Source: Candidatus Methylophosphatis haderslevensis
GTDB taxonomy: Bacteria; Pseudomonadota; Gammaproteobacteria; Burkholderiales; Rhodocyclaceae
Assembly (NCBI GenBank): GCA_016711925.1
Contig: JADJSA010000001.1
Span: forward strand, 806,001-870,000
Direction: 5' to 3'
Length of the DNA: 64,000 nucleotides
Shown here: positions 1 through 8,417 of the stretch, in pieces
Numbering within the stretch: the first letter of the stretch is position 1
Layout of the letters: every line of letters starts with the position of its first letter
Program-made: the position numbers and the translations under genes
The notes under the pieces: generated by a model
The model's input: the letters and a program-made list of their open reading frames with translations, nothing else
Told to the model about the DNA's origin: nothing
Databases searched by the model: none

Positions 1-286
1 GCTGGCCAGCGTCTCCTGGAACAGATCGCCTGCTTCGGCCGAGAAGGCTTCGCTGCGCGCGCCAAAGCGCATCCGGCGCAGGTGCGCGGAGCTCCAGCGT
101 GAGGGCCTGGATCTTGATCCTGGCGGCGTGAAGCTCGCTGTCGCGGCGGGTGATTTGTTCGCTCAGCCGAAGCGCTTCGGCTTCTTCTTCTTGTGCCTGG
201 TCGATGAGCTTCTGAACGGTGCCGAGTACCCAATCCGGCAGTGCGGGCGTGGCATTCAGGCGGGCCAGTTCAGCGTCCAAATTCAT
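1..286 (-). pseudogene. tnpC: IS66 transposase TnpC, N-terminal part, frameshifted
   Basis: This is the start of the large IS66 DDE transposase. The ATG at 286-284 opens MNLDAELARLNATPALPDWV, followed by a glutamate-rich coiled-coil segment typical of TnpC N-termini. Around position 88 an extra G (C on the coding strand, within the run reading gagctccgcgcac) shifts the frame. Upstream of it the frame reads LTLEL; downstream the expected motif HLRRMRFGARSEAFSAE continues in another frame to the window edge. Removing that base would restore one frame, so it is either a real inactivating mutation or a sequencing indel. The catalytic domain is not in the window. Confidence 0.75.
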
Positions 287-383
287 GCCGATATTATACT
301 CTGCAACAGGCCGAAGAGCCGCATGCACAGGGCCTTTCAGCGATATTTGCCGAGATTCTTCTTGCAGGTCTTCGTGGCCCGGT

Positions 384-725
384 TCAGACCCGCCAGTGCG
401 CCGGCGCTGGCGCTTCGAGTCGCTGCCAATCGACCCCGCTGACGAGCCATTGCCACTGCGCAGCGCTGAGGGTAAAGACCGCGGTGTCGGCACGCGGCCA
501 GATGAAGTGCCCCCGATGCAGGCGCCGATGACACAGCCACACGCCGGTGCCATCCCACACCAGAAGCTTGAGCCGATTCAGACGCCGGTTGCGAAAGGCA
601 TAGGCACTGCCATCGCAGGGCGAGCGTCCCAGCGTGTTCTGTATGCGCTGCGACAGTCCGTCGATGCCGGCGCGCATGTCAATCGGTTCGACAACCAGCC
701 AGACCTGGTGCGGGCTCGGGATCAT
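384..725 (-). CDS. tnpB: IS66 accessory protein TnpB
   Basis: A 113-residue protein of the IS66 Orf2/TnpB family, close to the usual 115. It starts MIPSPHQVWLVVEPIDMRAG, and the family signature of a VxPxDMRxGIDGLS-like N-terminus followed by NRRLNRLKLLVWDGTGVWL is plainly visible. The reading frame is intact. Its ATG overlaps the tnpA stop (ATGA at 722-725), implying translational coupling. TnpB is needed for IS66 transposition, but its biochemical role is not established. Confidence 0.9.
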   Translation of the reverse strand: MIPSPHQVWLVVEPIDMRAGIDGLSQRIQNTLGRSPCDGSAYAFRNRRLNRLKLLVWDGTGVWLCHRRLHRGHFIWPRADTAVFTLSAAQWQWLVSGVDWQRLEAPAPAHWRV

Positions 726-1054
726 GACAGTTGTTTCAAGAACTCGACCAGCAACGGGACACTGCTACCCGGCAACTCAATTTCCCAACCATTCGGACTG
801 CGCAGGCGCACGACGCTACCCGTTTCCGCCTTGCCCACGCTCACCGGCACCAGGGTCAGCGATGACTTGGCCGCCGCGATGCTCTGCTTCTCCCGACTGC
901 GCCAGCGATGGAACGCTCGTTCGCTCAATCCATTGCTCGCGCAGTATTCGCGCTGCGTCAGATCGCTTCGAACCCAGTTTTGAATGTGCTCTCGCCAGTA
1001 AGCCGGTCCGTGTCGCTTCGCCATTTGTCGCGCCTCAAAAACAGGCGACAACAT
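722..1054 (-). CDS. tnpA: IS66 TnpA, HTH protein
   Basis: A 110-residue small protein of the IS66 Orf1/TnpA family. Residues about 12-55 form the helix-turn-helix-like region: a YWREHIQNW segment, then LTQREYCASNGLSERAFHRW, a pattern found in IS66 and IS3-type Orf1 proteins. The C-terminal half ends with a short strand-rich part and LVEFLKQLS. The frame is intact. The first codon lies 47 bp inside the IS end at 1101. An internal start at the second Met (residue 11) is possible and would better match the usual length of about 100. Confidence 0.85.
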   Translation of the reverse strand: MLSPVFEARQMAKRHGPAYWREHIQNWVRSDLTQREYCASNGLSERAFHRWRSREKQSIAAAKSSLTLVPVSVGKAETGSVVRLRSPNGWEIELPGSSVPLLVEFLKQLS

Positions 1055-1101
1055 CGCACGAGCTCACCCGATCAGTACAGGTGGTGGGGGTGGACGCTTA
1101 C

Positions 1102-1500
1102 GATGAAGACTCGAAAGTTGCTGGAAGAGCGGTTCGTCATGGCTCAACGCAAGGGGCATCCCAGAGGAAATCGGGCACTGGGCCTGGAGTCCTTTTGCCA
1201 ACTCGACCACATCCTGGTGTCGCCTTCGGGGGGCAGCTTCACGGGCTTCATGGACGAGCACCTTGCGGACTTGAAACGCGAGCGCCGGGTGATGTTGTCG
1301 GTTCAGCAGTTCACGCTCGTCCCAGAGATTCTGCGGACCACCGACTTCGTTTGCACACTGCCCAGCAGACTGGCGCAGAGGTTCGCAGCTTCGCTCGACA
1401 TCTTCGAGCTGCCGTTTGAGGCCAAGGGCTTTGCCCTGTACGCGGCCTGGCATCCGCGAAGCCAGAACGCGCCCGACGGGACATGCGGCTGGGGGATGGC
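1102..1500 (+). pseudogene. LysR-type regulator, C-terminal fragment cut by IS66
   Basis: Rightward remnant of a LysR-family transcriptional regulator. In the frame beginning just after the IS66 end it reads LLEERFVMAQRKGHPRGNRA, then LVSPSGGSFTGFMDEHL, VMLSVQQFTLVPEILRTTDF, VCTLPSRLAQRF and FALYAAWHPRSQN. These are the successive conserved blocks of the co-inducer-binding domain in beta- and gammaproteobacterial LysR proteins. The N-terminal winged-helix domain and first half of the effector domain would lie beyond the IS66 element, outside the window. After WHPRSQN the sequence loses resemblance to the family, so the 3' end may also be damaged. No function can be assigned to the regulator. 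Confidence 0.8.
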
Positions 1501-1621
1501 GAAGATTTCCGCGCACGCGTCTGCGTCAACTTCCGGTCCTTTGTGAGGTGGTCGAGGCGCACGGCGAGTTGGGCAAGAAGTTGCCGTCCTTCTGCGTCTG
1601 CAACCACGCCACCCAGCCGCG

Positions 1622-1950
1622 CTTCATGAGCCTGACCGCCAAGTGGTAGGTGCGCGGCGGCATCTTCACCAACGTCGTCGTCGAGCAGCGCAAGAAAGGC
1701 TGGAAACCGGCGCCGCGCGTCGATCTCGACGAGTTTCCGACGGAATCGAACACGCGGGGTTGATTTGCGACAGCGGACACGCCTGCAAGGCGCGCCCGGC
1801 GGGCTTCTCCGGCACACCATCCCGAAACACCGCATGAACAGGCGCCTTGCGGGATGGCATCCGCAAGAACGCCATTCGGCGCGGCTTCCAGGCCATCTGT
1901 GCCGCGAGGCGAGAACCAGAGCAATGGAGTCTGCGCCAACGAATGGCGCT
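1622..1950 (+). repeat. Dispersed repeat copy 1, with broken QueF-like tail
   Basis: First of three long repeat copies (others at 6698 and 14238). The left part encodes a protein tail: FMSLTAKW, then a TAG stop at 1647-1649 where the other copies have a TAC tyrosine, then VRGGIFTNVVVEQRKKGW, APRVDLDEFP and a stop at 1761-1763. The RGGI block and its surroundings resemble the C-terminus of preQ1 synthase QueF; this is a tentative match by eye. Upstream, 1530-1621 keeps a little more of the same frame (VVEAHGELGKKLPSF). The right part (about 1764-1950) is non-coding and contains foldable palindromes such as ccatcccg...cgggatgg and ttgcgggatggcatccgcaa. The copy ends just short of the O-methyltransferase stop codon. 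Confidence 0.75.
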
Positions 1951-1966
1951 TCGCGGCCCTGAGCAG

Positions 1967-3109
1967 TCAGGTCAACCTATCGATTGCGGCCACTGATTTT
2001 TTCGGCTGCAGCACGAGGATATTCCCGAGCGATTGCAGTCCGACCACTTCCAGCAGCGCCACGCCCGAGGCGTCGAATACCGCTGTCCATTCCCTCAATG
2101 TGCGCTCACGCCCTCGCGAAGCCATGAACATTTGCATGTCGAACGATGCGCCGGCGACATCGGCCCCAACTTCCGGAAGGACCATTTCCAGGAGGGCGAT
2201 CCTCGCACCGGTCTGACCGCAAGCGTTGGCAACGTTGCGCAGAACGGTAGTGCAGGTTTCGTCGTCGAAGCAATGCAGCACGGCAGAGAGCAGGTAAATA
2301 TCCCTTTCGCCTTGCGCCGAGGGAATAGTGGTGAAGGCGTCGCCGGCCTGAAAGCGTACCCGCTCGATACCGCCGGGGTTATGCGTGGCCCAGTAATGCT
2401 CGGCCTCGGCGATCACTTGGGGACGGTCAACAACGATGGCGACAAGTTCGGGGTGTCTTTTCAGAATTGCGAGCGACTTGGACCCGCGGGAACCACCCAC
2501 ATCAATGATGCGTTCAAAGCGACCCCAATCGAAATCCGTGGCGAAGCTATCGCCGCTCAGCGCCTCGACGCTGTCCATTGCCTCCGAAAACAATGAATCG
2601 AGGTCCGCATGGTGGTCAAGGTAGTCGAACAACTCCTCCCCATGCGAAAGGCGAAAAGGTGGTACGCCCTGCCGTATGCCTTGTTCCAGCTGCTCGTACC
2701 AAGGCAGGCTCATGGCATCGGAGTTATGCATCAGGATCATCGCCCGCACGTTTCCTGGAGTATCGGTGCGCAGAAAGGCGGAGACCTTGTTGTTGCGGAA
2801 GACATGGGGTGCCGTCTCCTCAAATACGCCCAGTGCGGCCAGCAGGCGCAGCAGACGCCCGATGGCATCGGCATTGGAAGTGGCTCGAGTGGCGATCGCG
2901 TCCGCTTCGAGTTCCTCGTCTCCAAGGATCGTGGCAATGTCCAGTTTCGCGGCTACATGAAGCGCCCGCGAGTGCCAGAAAGCCGAGCCGATCTGTAACA
3001 GCCGGAACGGCGGCGGCGTGAGTCTGTTCGGGATGGCTTGCAGCCAGGCACCAAACTTCATGGCTTTGGCAAAGCGGCGAACGGCGCCAGCATTCATCTG
3101 ATATGACAT
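1967..3109 (-). CDS. SAM-dependent O-methyltransferase (COMT/Methyltransf_2 family)
   Basis: A 380-residue protein with the architecture of caffeate-type small-molecule O-methyltransferases. An N-terminal dimerisation and winged-helix region (about 30-160) begins with RLLQIGSAFWHSRALHVAAK. A Rossmann domain follows with the SAM motif RIIDVGGSRGSKSLAILKRH and the acidic VVDRPQVI. The expected catalytic histidine is in YLLSAVLHCFDDE. This family methylates hydroxyl groups of phenolics, carotenoids (hydroxyneurosporene type) or antibiotics; the substrate here cannot be told. It lies 14 bp downstream of the interrupted tetR gene in the same orientation, so the pair was probably a self-regulated operon whose transcription is now separated by the IS21 insertion. 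Confidence 0.85.
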   Translation of the reverse strand: MSYQMNAGAVRRFAKAMKFGAWLQAIPNRLTPPPFRLLQIGSAFWHSRALHVAAKLDIATILGDEELEADAIATRATSNADAIGRLLRLLAALGVFEETAPHVFRNNKVSAFLRTDTPGNVRAMILMHNSDAMSLPWYEQLEQGIRQGVPPFRLSHGEELFDYLDHHADLDSLFSEAMDSVEALSGDSFATDFDWGRFERIIDVGGSRGSKSLAILKRHPELVAIVVDRPQVIAEAEHYWATHNPGGIERVRFQAGDAFTTIPSAQGERDIYLLSAVLHCFDDETCTTVLRNVANACGQTGARIALLEMVLPEVGADVAGASFDMQMFMASRGRERTLREWTAVFDASGVALLEVVGLQSLGNILVLQPKKSVAAIDRLT

Positions 3110-3123
3110 GAATCCGCCTTTCG

Positions 3124-3400
3124 CTATTTCGACGTATCCGGCGTTAGTCCCGCTGAAAACAGGTGCCCGTTGAATGCGGCCAGCCGGTCCAGAAACTCAG
3201 CGTCCATCGGCCGCCCCATCTGTTCTTCGAAGATGCCTTTCAGCAGTATTGGCGTCATCGCCAGACTGACAAATGCCATCCGAAGGATATCGGGGTCGAT
3301 GCCGGAGGCGATCTGTCCTTGCGCTTTCAGGTCCGACACCTTTCGTGCTCCCCGTGTCCTTCCTCGTTCCAGCAATTGTTGGATGAATCGGCGTCCCGGG
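3124..3400 (-). pseudogene. TetR-family regulator, 3' fragment
   Basis: C-terminal part of a TetR-family repressor whose 5' part is at 6034-6378. Across the 7-bp duplication the two fragments join in frame: LKVLALNQGPG from the right half continues as RRFIQQLLERGRTRGARK from the left half. The rebuilt protein has 204 residues, the normal TetR size. This half holds ligand-domain helices (SLAMTPILLKGIFEEQMGRP) and the natural stop at 3124. No start codon or regulatory DNA remains attached to it, so it should be non-functional. Its former target is probably the adjacent O-methyltransferase gene. Confidence 0.9.
3394..3400. repeat. Target-site duplication of IS21 element, left copy
   Basis: The heptamer tcccggg directly precedes the IS21 left terminus and is repeated at 6034-6040 directly after the right terminus. 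It marks the insertion site inside the tetR gene. IS21 elements typically duplicate 4-8 bp. Confidence 0.9.
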
Positions 3401-3626
3401 TGTCGGCGCGCGTTTAATAATACCCAGGGGTGCGCGTTGAATTTTACCCAGGGGCTTTAGCTGCCCATCATAGGGCGATCTGTGGATAAGTTTAGCGTAT
3501 TCACAAGGTGTGGGGCACCTCCAATCATTGCGGTTGTCTTCTTGTGACGTAATCAGAAGGTCCTCGGTTGCGCGGGGAAGCCGCGTAGGGCGTAGCCCGG
3601 AGCGGATTTCCCCGCGCGGCCGCGAC

Positions 3627-4430
3627 TCAAATGGGCGTCTCCTCGGTGGTTGGTCTGGGGCGCTTGCTCTGCTCTCTGGCCTTGATGCGCGACTTTGCCG
3701 TCGCGCTGCTATGGCGAAACCGGTAGGACTCATTGCCTGTCTCCACGATATGACAGTGATGCGTCAGGCGGTCCAGCAGCGCCGTCGTCATCTTTGCGTC
3801 GCCAAACACGCTGGCCCACTCGCCGAAGGTCAGGTTCGTCGTGATCATCACGCTGGTGTGCTCATAGAGCTTGGACAGCAGGTGGAACAGCAAGGCGCCG
3901 CCGGCCTGACTGAAGGGCAGATAGCCCAGTTCGTCCAGAATCACCAGGTCCATGCGCAACAGGGCAAAGGCCAGTTTCCCGGCCTTGCCGGCCGCCTTTT
4001 CTTGCTCCAGTAGGTTCCACCAGATCGACCGTCGAGTAGAAGCGCACCCGCTTGCCGTGGCCGGTGATGCCGGAGATGCCAAGCGCTGTGGCCAGATGCG
4101 TCTTGCCCGTTCCGGTCCCACCGATGAACACGACGTTGTGGGCTGCCTCCGCGAAGGAGAGCCGGACAGCTCCGTGATCAGGCCACGATCCACCTTCGAC
4201 TGCTCGAATTCGAATCCGGCGAGATCGCGATGCACCGGAAACTTGGCGGTGTGCAACTGGTAACTGATCGAGCGTATGGCCCGATCCGCGTGCTCGGTGT
4301 CCAGTAGATGCTCGATTAGCCAACGGGCGGACTGAAGCCCTGCCGAGTTGCCCTGAGCAACGAGTTCCTCCCATGCGCCGGCCATCCCATACAGGCGCAA
4401 TGCCTTGAGTTGCGCAGCGACATCACGCAT
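3627..4430 (-). pseudogene. istB: IS21 helper ATPase IstB, with two compensating frameshifts
   Basis: IstB is the AAA+ ATPase that assists IstA in IS21 transposition. The frame is open for 267 residues, and its start (MRDVAAQLKALRLYGMAGAW) and end (VILDELGYLPFSQAGGALLF to the stop) match IstB well. The middle, however, is nonsense: the real Walker A segment, VVFIGGTGTGKTHLATALG, lies in a different frame. A missing base near 4165 (after ITELS) and an extra base near 4018 (before NLLEQEK) shift the frame out and back. The protein as read lacks the P-loop and should be inactive. Its ATG overlaps the istA end by 8 nt. Both indels are single-base, so sequencing error is an alternative. Confidence 0.85.
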
Positions 4431-5927
4431 GGCTCATCTCCCCGCGCAGGCGGTCATAGCGCCCGGTATCGGCAATGGGCGCCTCGGCAACCTCCAGACT
4501 GGTCTCCACGCACTCGGGCGGGGCTGCCGCCTTGAGCCGATTGAGCACATTCTCGACATGCTCGGCACTCGGGTTTCCTGACTCCAGCACCAGTTCCACG
4601 GCGACCAGCACGGCCTCAAGCCCGGACTTGGGTACCGCGGCCAGCACCTTCGCCATGACGCGGTCGCCGCCTTCGCGCTTGAGCAACAAGCCGCGCAGGC
4701 GCAGCAGTGGCTCGGGCATGTCGGCAAACGGCGCGCCATTTCGAAGTGCTCCAGGTTTCCTCTCGATCAGCGGGATGTAGTGCTGCCAGTCGTAGCGGAT
4801 CTGGTTGCGCTCGAAGCAACGCACATGGCTGGCCACCACGGCATCGTGGGCAACCAGTTCGATGCGCTCCGGGTAGATCCGAATGCTGACCATCTGCCCG
4901 ACCAGTTCGCACGGTGCCGAGTAACGATTGCGATCCTCGATGACCAAGCATGTGCTGAGACCTTGCCCAAGGTTTCCACGTAACCGTCGAAGGGCGTGAC
5001 CATCGGCATCAGACTGGGCTGTTCGTGTTCGAGCATTTCGGCAATGCTCAGGTTCTCGTACTCCGTGTGGCGCAGTTCCTGCCACAGTGCCCGACAGCGC
5101 GCCAGCAGCCAGACATTGAGTTCGGCAAAGCAGCCAAATCGTTCCTGAGCAGCCTCCTGCCAAATACGCCGCCGGCTGTCCTGCACGTTCTTCTCGACGA
5201 CGCCTTTCTCCCATCCGCTGGCAACATTGCAGAAGTCGGCATCGAACAGGTAGTGCGAGGCCATGGCGGCAAAGCGCGTATTGACGATTCGCCCCTTGCC
5301 CTTCTTGACCTTGTCGACGGCGGTCTTCATGTTGTCGTAGATGCCACGACGCGGTATGCCGCCCAGCGTGGTGAAGGCCCGCGTATGCGCATCGAACAGC
5401 ATCTCATGGCTCTGCGTCGGGTACGCCTGTACGACGAAAGCCCGGCTGGCACAGAGTTTCAGGTGAGAGGCCAGAATCTTGCGCCAGACGCCGCCGATTA
5501 CCAGCCGTTCTTCGCTCCAGTCGAACTGAAACGCTTCGCCCAGTTCGAATCTCAGCGGAACATAGGCTTTGGCCAGCGCCTGCCCACCGGCCTCGCGCCA
5601 GCGCCGAACAAACTCGGTGACCCGGCAGTAGTCGCCGTCAAAGCCGGCAGTCTGAATCTCGCGAAACAGTTTCAGCGCGGTGCGCCGGTCGCGCTTGGGG
5701 CGGCGCCCATCAATCTCCAGGGCTTTGGTCAGATGCTCCGCGAAGGGCGCAATCTTGGTGTCCTCGGCGGGGCGCCGTCGATACACCGGTTCCGTCCCTT
5801 CCGCCGCCTTCAGCCAGCCCCTCACAGTCTTGCGCGTGAGGCCCGTACGTCTCTCTATCTCCGATAACGACAGACCATCACGGTAATACAAGCGTCGAAC
5901 TCTTCCCAATTGCTTCATGGTGATCAT
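4423..5927 (-). pseudogene. istA: IS21 transposase IstA, frameshifted
   Basis: IstA is the DDE transposase of IS21. The first open frame (5927 down to 4767) covers the N-terminal HTH (LSLSEIERRTGLTRKTVRGW), and the catalytic core with FELGEAFQFDWSEERLVIGG and GIPRRGIYDNMKTAVDKV, up to FDGYVETLGKVS. The family sequence then continues in a second frame as STCLVIEDRNRYSAPCELVG to the stop at 4423. The switch is at about 4960, where one base seems to be missing in aaggtctcagcacatgc. Rejoined, the protein would be about 500 residues, the normal IstA size. As given it is truncated after the core domain. Confidence 0.88.
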
Positions 5928-6033
5928 CTCCTTTATCCCTGCTCAACAAATGAGCAGCGAAGGTAAATCACCCTGGGTAATTTTCAACGCGCACCACCTT
6001 ACAAAACTGGGTACTTTCGCTCGCGCGTCAACA

Positions 6034-6040
6034 TCCCGGG
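6034..6040. repeat. Target-site duplication of IS21 element, right copy
   Basis: Second copy of tcccggg, matching 3394-3400, directly outside the IS21 right terminus. Confidence 0.9.
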
Positions 6041-6378
6041 CCTTGATTGAGCGCCAACACCTTGAGGATCAGTTTCGGAAACTCCGGCCGAGCGGTCATG
6101 GTGTCGTAGTACAAGCGCATGAAGTCAGTGAGTCCCGTGACCGAGGCCAACATCTGGCCGTCGAGGACATCGAGCATCGGGTTCAGGGTCTCCCTGATCA
6201 TTTCCTCGTAGAGCCCCTCCTTGTTGCCGAAGTAATAGCGAATCATCGACGCGTTGGCGTCCGCCCGCTCGGCAATCAATCTTGTGGTAACGCGGTGGTA
6301 GTCGTCAGCGAGAAAGCAATCCAGCGCTGCCCGGACAAGGCGCGCTCTGACTGACTGTGCAGGATCGAGATCGCCCAT
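6034..6378 (-). pseudogene. TetR-family regulator, 5' fragment
   Basis: N-terminal part of the interrupted repressor. It starts MGDLDPAQSVRARLVRAALD and contains the TetR helix-turn-helix, TTRLIAERADANASMIRYYF, followed by GNKEGLYEEMI. The open frame runs a few codons into the IS21 end before a stop at 6028-6030, so a 116-residue protein with a complete DNA-binding domain but no ligand domain could still be made from the native start. Such truncated repressors may bind DNA poorly because TetR proteins dimerise through the missing part. It would originally have been co-transcribed with the O-methyltransferase gene. Confidence 0.9.
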
Positions 6379-6697
6379 GATCGGCTTCCGTCAGATTGAT
6401 ACAGAACAGACTAGCACTCACGGTGGCGAAGGCTGTAGTCGTTTCGTCAATCAATATCGGGGCCGTGATTGAACGATTTCCATGGCGACCGGCCGCTTTC
6501 CGAGAGCACGCCGGAGGACCGCCTTTGGTGGAGGGCTGCCGGCTTGTACTGCCTTCGACTAGCCGATTTTCCGCGTGCAGGACGAGTGCAATTGCTTCGC
6601 GCGATTCAGTTGTCGGCAGCCAGCACCGAAACCAGCCCTTGCGGGTGATTCGCCCCCTTCGGGGCGAATGATGATTTGCACGTCCTTGTCGAGCGGA
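6379..6697. other. Non-coding stretch upstream of tetR, with a perfect hairpin
   Basis: No convincing gene was found here. A perfect 9-bp stem with a 4-base loop lies at 6648-6669 (attcgcccc, loop cttc, ggggcgaat). No T-run follows it, so it is not a standard rho-independent terminator; it may be a REP-type or protein-binding palindrome. The first tens of bases (about 6379-6450) should hold the former tetR promoter, but no clear promoter boxes were recognised. Confidence 0.4.
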
Positions 6698-7045
6698 TTC
6701 ATGCGCCTGACCGCCAAACGGTACGTGCGCGGCGGCATCTTCACCAACGCCGTCGTCGAGCAGCGCAAGAAAGGCTGGCAGCCTGCGCCGTGCGTCGATC
6801 TCGACGATTTTCCGGCACGGTCGAACAGCCGCGATTGATCTGCGGAAGATGACAAGCCTGAAAGGCGCGCCCTGCGGTCTTCTCCGCCACACCATCCCGA
6901 AACACCGCATGAACAGGCGCTTTGCGGGATGGCATCCGCAAGATCGCCATTCGGCGGACCTTTCGGGCCATCTGTGCCAGGAGGCGGCAGAACCAGGGCA
7001 ATCGTGTCTGCCGGGCAATCGCATCTGCGCCAATCAATGGCCCCG
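6698..7045 (+). repeat. Dispersed repeat copy 2, with QueF-like tail
   Basis: Second copy of the repeat at 1622. It begins FMRLTAKRYVRGGIFTNAVV and continues EQRKKGWQPAPCVDLDDFP, stopping at about 6836-6838, with the tyrosine codon TAC that is TAG in copy 1. The non-coding part that follows again contains ccatcccg/cgggatgg and gcatccgcaag palindromes and a region rich in tgtctgccggg. Upstream of 6698 nothing resembles the rest of the protein family, so the repeat starts abruptly within what would be a coding sequence. No start codon or ribosome-binding site precedes it; it is a fragment, not a gene. Confidence 0.75.
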
Positions 7046-7599
7046 GGCCAAAGGCGTCAGTCGTGCTCCGGACCAATAACCTTCCGCTTCGGTAGGTGAA
7101 GCGGACAGTCGCCTTTGGGATCAGCGAGAAGCACCGCACCAAGCTCGAAATGCCAGTGCTCTACTACTCGCAACTGCTGACCATCGCCAACGGCGGCAGC
7201 GCCACGGAAGCCGGGCTCGACGGGCAGTTGGTCCGCGCCGGACAGTTGGAGAAGAACTGCGGCAAGCAAGTCCCCGCACCAGCCGGCTCGACGGCCACGG
7301 ATCTCTGCGTAGCCGCCTTGTTTCGTACCTGCCCGCCCCGCCGACCGCCGACTGCCCGATTCGCTTCAGGGGGCCGCGTCTGGTTCGTTCAATCGGTACC
7401 GGTAGCTTGGTGTTGCGCGACAGCGGCTCTTTTGGTCTGGACCTGCCCGATCTGCTGCCACGACGGGGCTGCCGAGCTAAAGATTGCCCCACGCCGGGAC
7501 GTAGAAAGACAACACACTCCCGGAAACGGATCGAGCCACCCGCGGTGCATCCAGCGCCCATCGGCACGATTGGTCACCGGTCATCTTTCGGAGAACGCC
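7046..7599. other. Gap with no recognised gene
   Basis: The frame of the downstream binding-protein gene stays open here as far back as 7096, but the encoded sequence is arginine/proline/cysteine-rich and unlike a secreted protein. The signal peptide begins at 7600. I see no RNA gene, repeat or clear promoter. The promoter of the sensory cluster presumably lies in the last 200 bp. Confidence 0.4.
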
Positions 7600-8376
7600 A
7601 TGCACTTGCGCAGCATTCTGGTCTTCCTGTTTGCGGCGATGGCTCTTGCAGACCCCGCCGCGGCCCAGGGGCCACGGCCTGAACTGCTCGTCTACTGCGG
7701 CATCACGATGGTGCGACCGATGGGCGAGATCGCCCAGTTGTTCGAAGCTCGGGAGAACGTCAAGGTGACGATGGCCCAGGGCGGATCGGAGGATCTTTAC
7801 CAGTCGGCCAAGAAGCGTGGCGGCGATCTGTACCTGCCGGGCGAACCGTCCTACCGGCAGAAGCATCTTGCCGAAGGGCTGCTCGGGGACTATGTGACGG
7901 TGGGCTACAACCAGATGGCAATGATGGTGCAGAAGGGTAATCCAAAGCAGGTCAAGCCCGACCCCCGCGAGCTGCTGCGCCGGGATCTGACCGTGATTCT
8001 CGGCAACGCGGAATCCGGCAGCGTGGGCAACGAGTCGAAGGAGATCCTTGACCGGCTGGGGATCTATCCCAAGGTGGTTCGGACCGCCGCCTTCCTGGCC
8101 TCGGATTCCCGCAGCCTGTCCAAGGCGATGCGCCAGCACGACGCGGACCTGACCATGAATTGGCGCGCCACGGGATACGCTCCCGACAATCTGGCGGCAC
8201 TCGAAATGGTCGACCTCGATCCCAAGCTCGCCAAACCCCAGGCCCTGATGCTTATGCGGCTCACCAGCTCCCACCAAACTGAACTCGCCCGTCGTTTCAT
8301 GGCATTGGCCGCCGGACCGGAGGGTCAGGCGCTGTTCCGCAAGCACGGATTTCTCGAGGTTAAAGGCCAGCGCTGA
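7600..8376 (+). CDS. Periplasmic solute-binding protein (type 2, ModA-like)
   Basis: A 258-residue exported protein. The ATG at 7600 has a GGAG ribosome site about 8 bases upstream and opens a signal peptide (MHLRSILVFLFAAMALADPAAAQ, cleaved after about residue 23). The mature part starts PELLVYCGITMVRPMGEIAQ and has the VKVTMAQGGSEDLYQSAKK pattern of molybdate/phosphate-type type 2 binding proteins. No ABC permease or ATPase gene is nearby. Instead it is followed 41 bp later by a hybrid histidine kinase. It therefore probably acts as the ligand-sensing partner of that kinase, like TorT with TorS, rather than as part of a transporter. The ligand is unknown, perhaps an oxyanion. Confidence 0.8.
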   Translation: MHLRSILVFLFAAMALADPAAAQGPRPELLVYCGITMVRPMGEIAQLFEARENVKVTMAQGGSEDLYQSAKKRGGDLYLPGEPSYRQKHLAEGLLGDYVTVGYNQMAMMVQKGNPKQVKPDPRELLRRDLTVILGNAESGSVGNESKEILDRLGIYPKVVRTAAFLASDSRSLSKAMRQHDADLTMNWRATGYAPDNLAALEMVDLDPKLAKPQALMLMRLTSSHQTELARRFMALAAGPEGQALFRKHGFLEVKGQR

Positions 8377-8417
8377 GGCAGCCCGGTACCAACCCTGCCC
8401 GCATATGCCGTCCAGTA

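Larger units (their letters stand above)
1..1101 (-). mobile_element. IS66-family insertion sequence, partial (one complete end)
   Basis: Three leftward genes in the order tnpA, tnpB, tnpC are the standard IS66 arrangement, with tnpA and tnpB overlapping by ATGA. The element ends at 1101: read on the minus strand from there the terminus is GTAAGCGTCCACCCCCACC, which has the GTAAGCG start typical of IS66 inverted repeats. The other end and most of tnpC lie outside the window. The DNA directly beyond 1101 encodes the C-terminal half of a LysR regulator, so the element inserted into that gene. IS66 elements make 8-bp target duplications; the candidate on this side is 1102-1109, but its partner is off-window. 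Confidence 0.85.
3401..6033 (-). mobile_element. IS21-family insertion sequence, complete, inserted in tetR
   Basis: A 2,633-bp element with two overlapping leftward genes, istA and istB. Its left end starts TGTCGGCGCGCG and its right end, read inward, starts TGTTGACGCGCG. Both are followed by GTACCC or ATACCC-like sequence, giving imperfect terminal inverted repeats. Subterminal repeats containing GTGCGCGTTGAA and TACCCAGGG occur at both ends (about 3418-3456 and 5960-6013), as expected for IS21 transposase-binding sites. The flanks carry the 7-bp duplication tcccggg. The clean ends and duplication point to a fairly recent insertion, although istA has one frameshift and istB two in this sequence. 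Confidence 0.93.

Noticed and set aside
6648..6669. Perfect hairpin as a rho-independent terminator
   Set aside because: The stem is good, but no T-run follows on either strand and no gene ends immediately upstream.
7096..7599. N-terminal extension of the solute-binding protein
   Set aside because: The frame is open, but a clean signal peptide with ribosome site starts at 7600 and the upstream residues do not look like protein sequence of this family.
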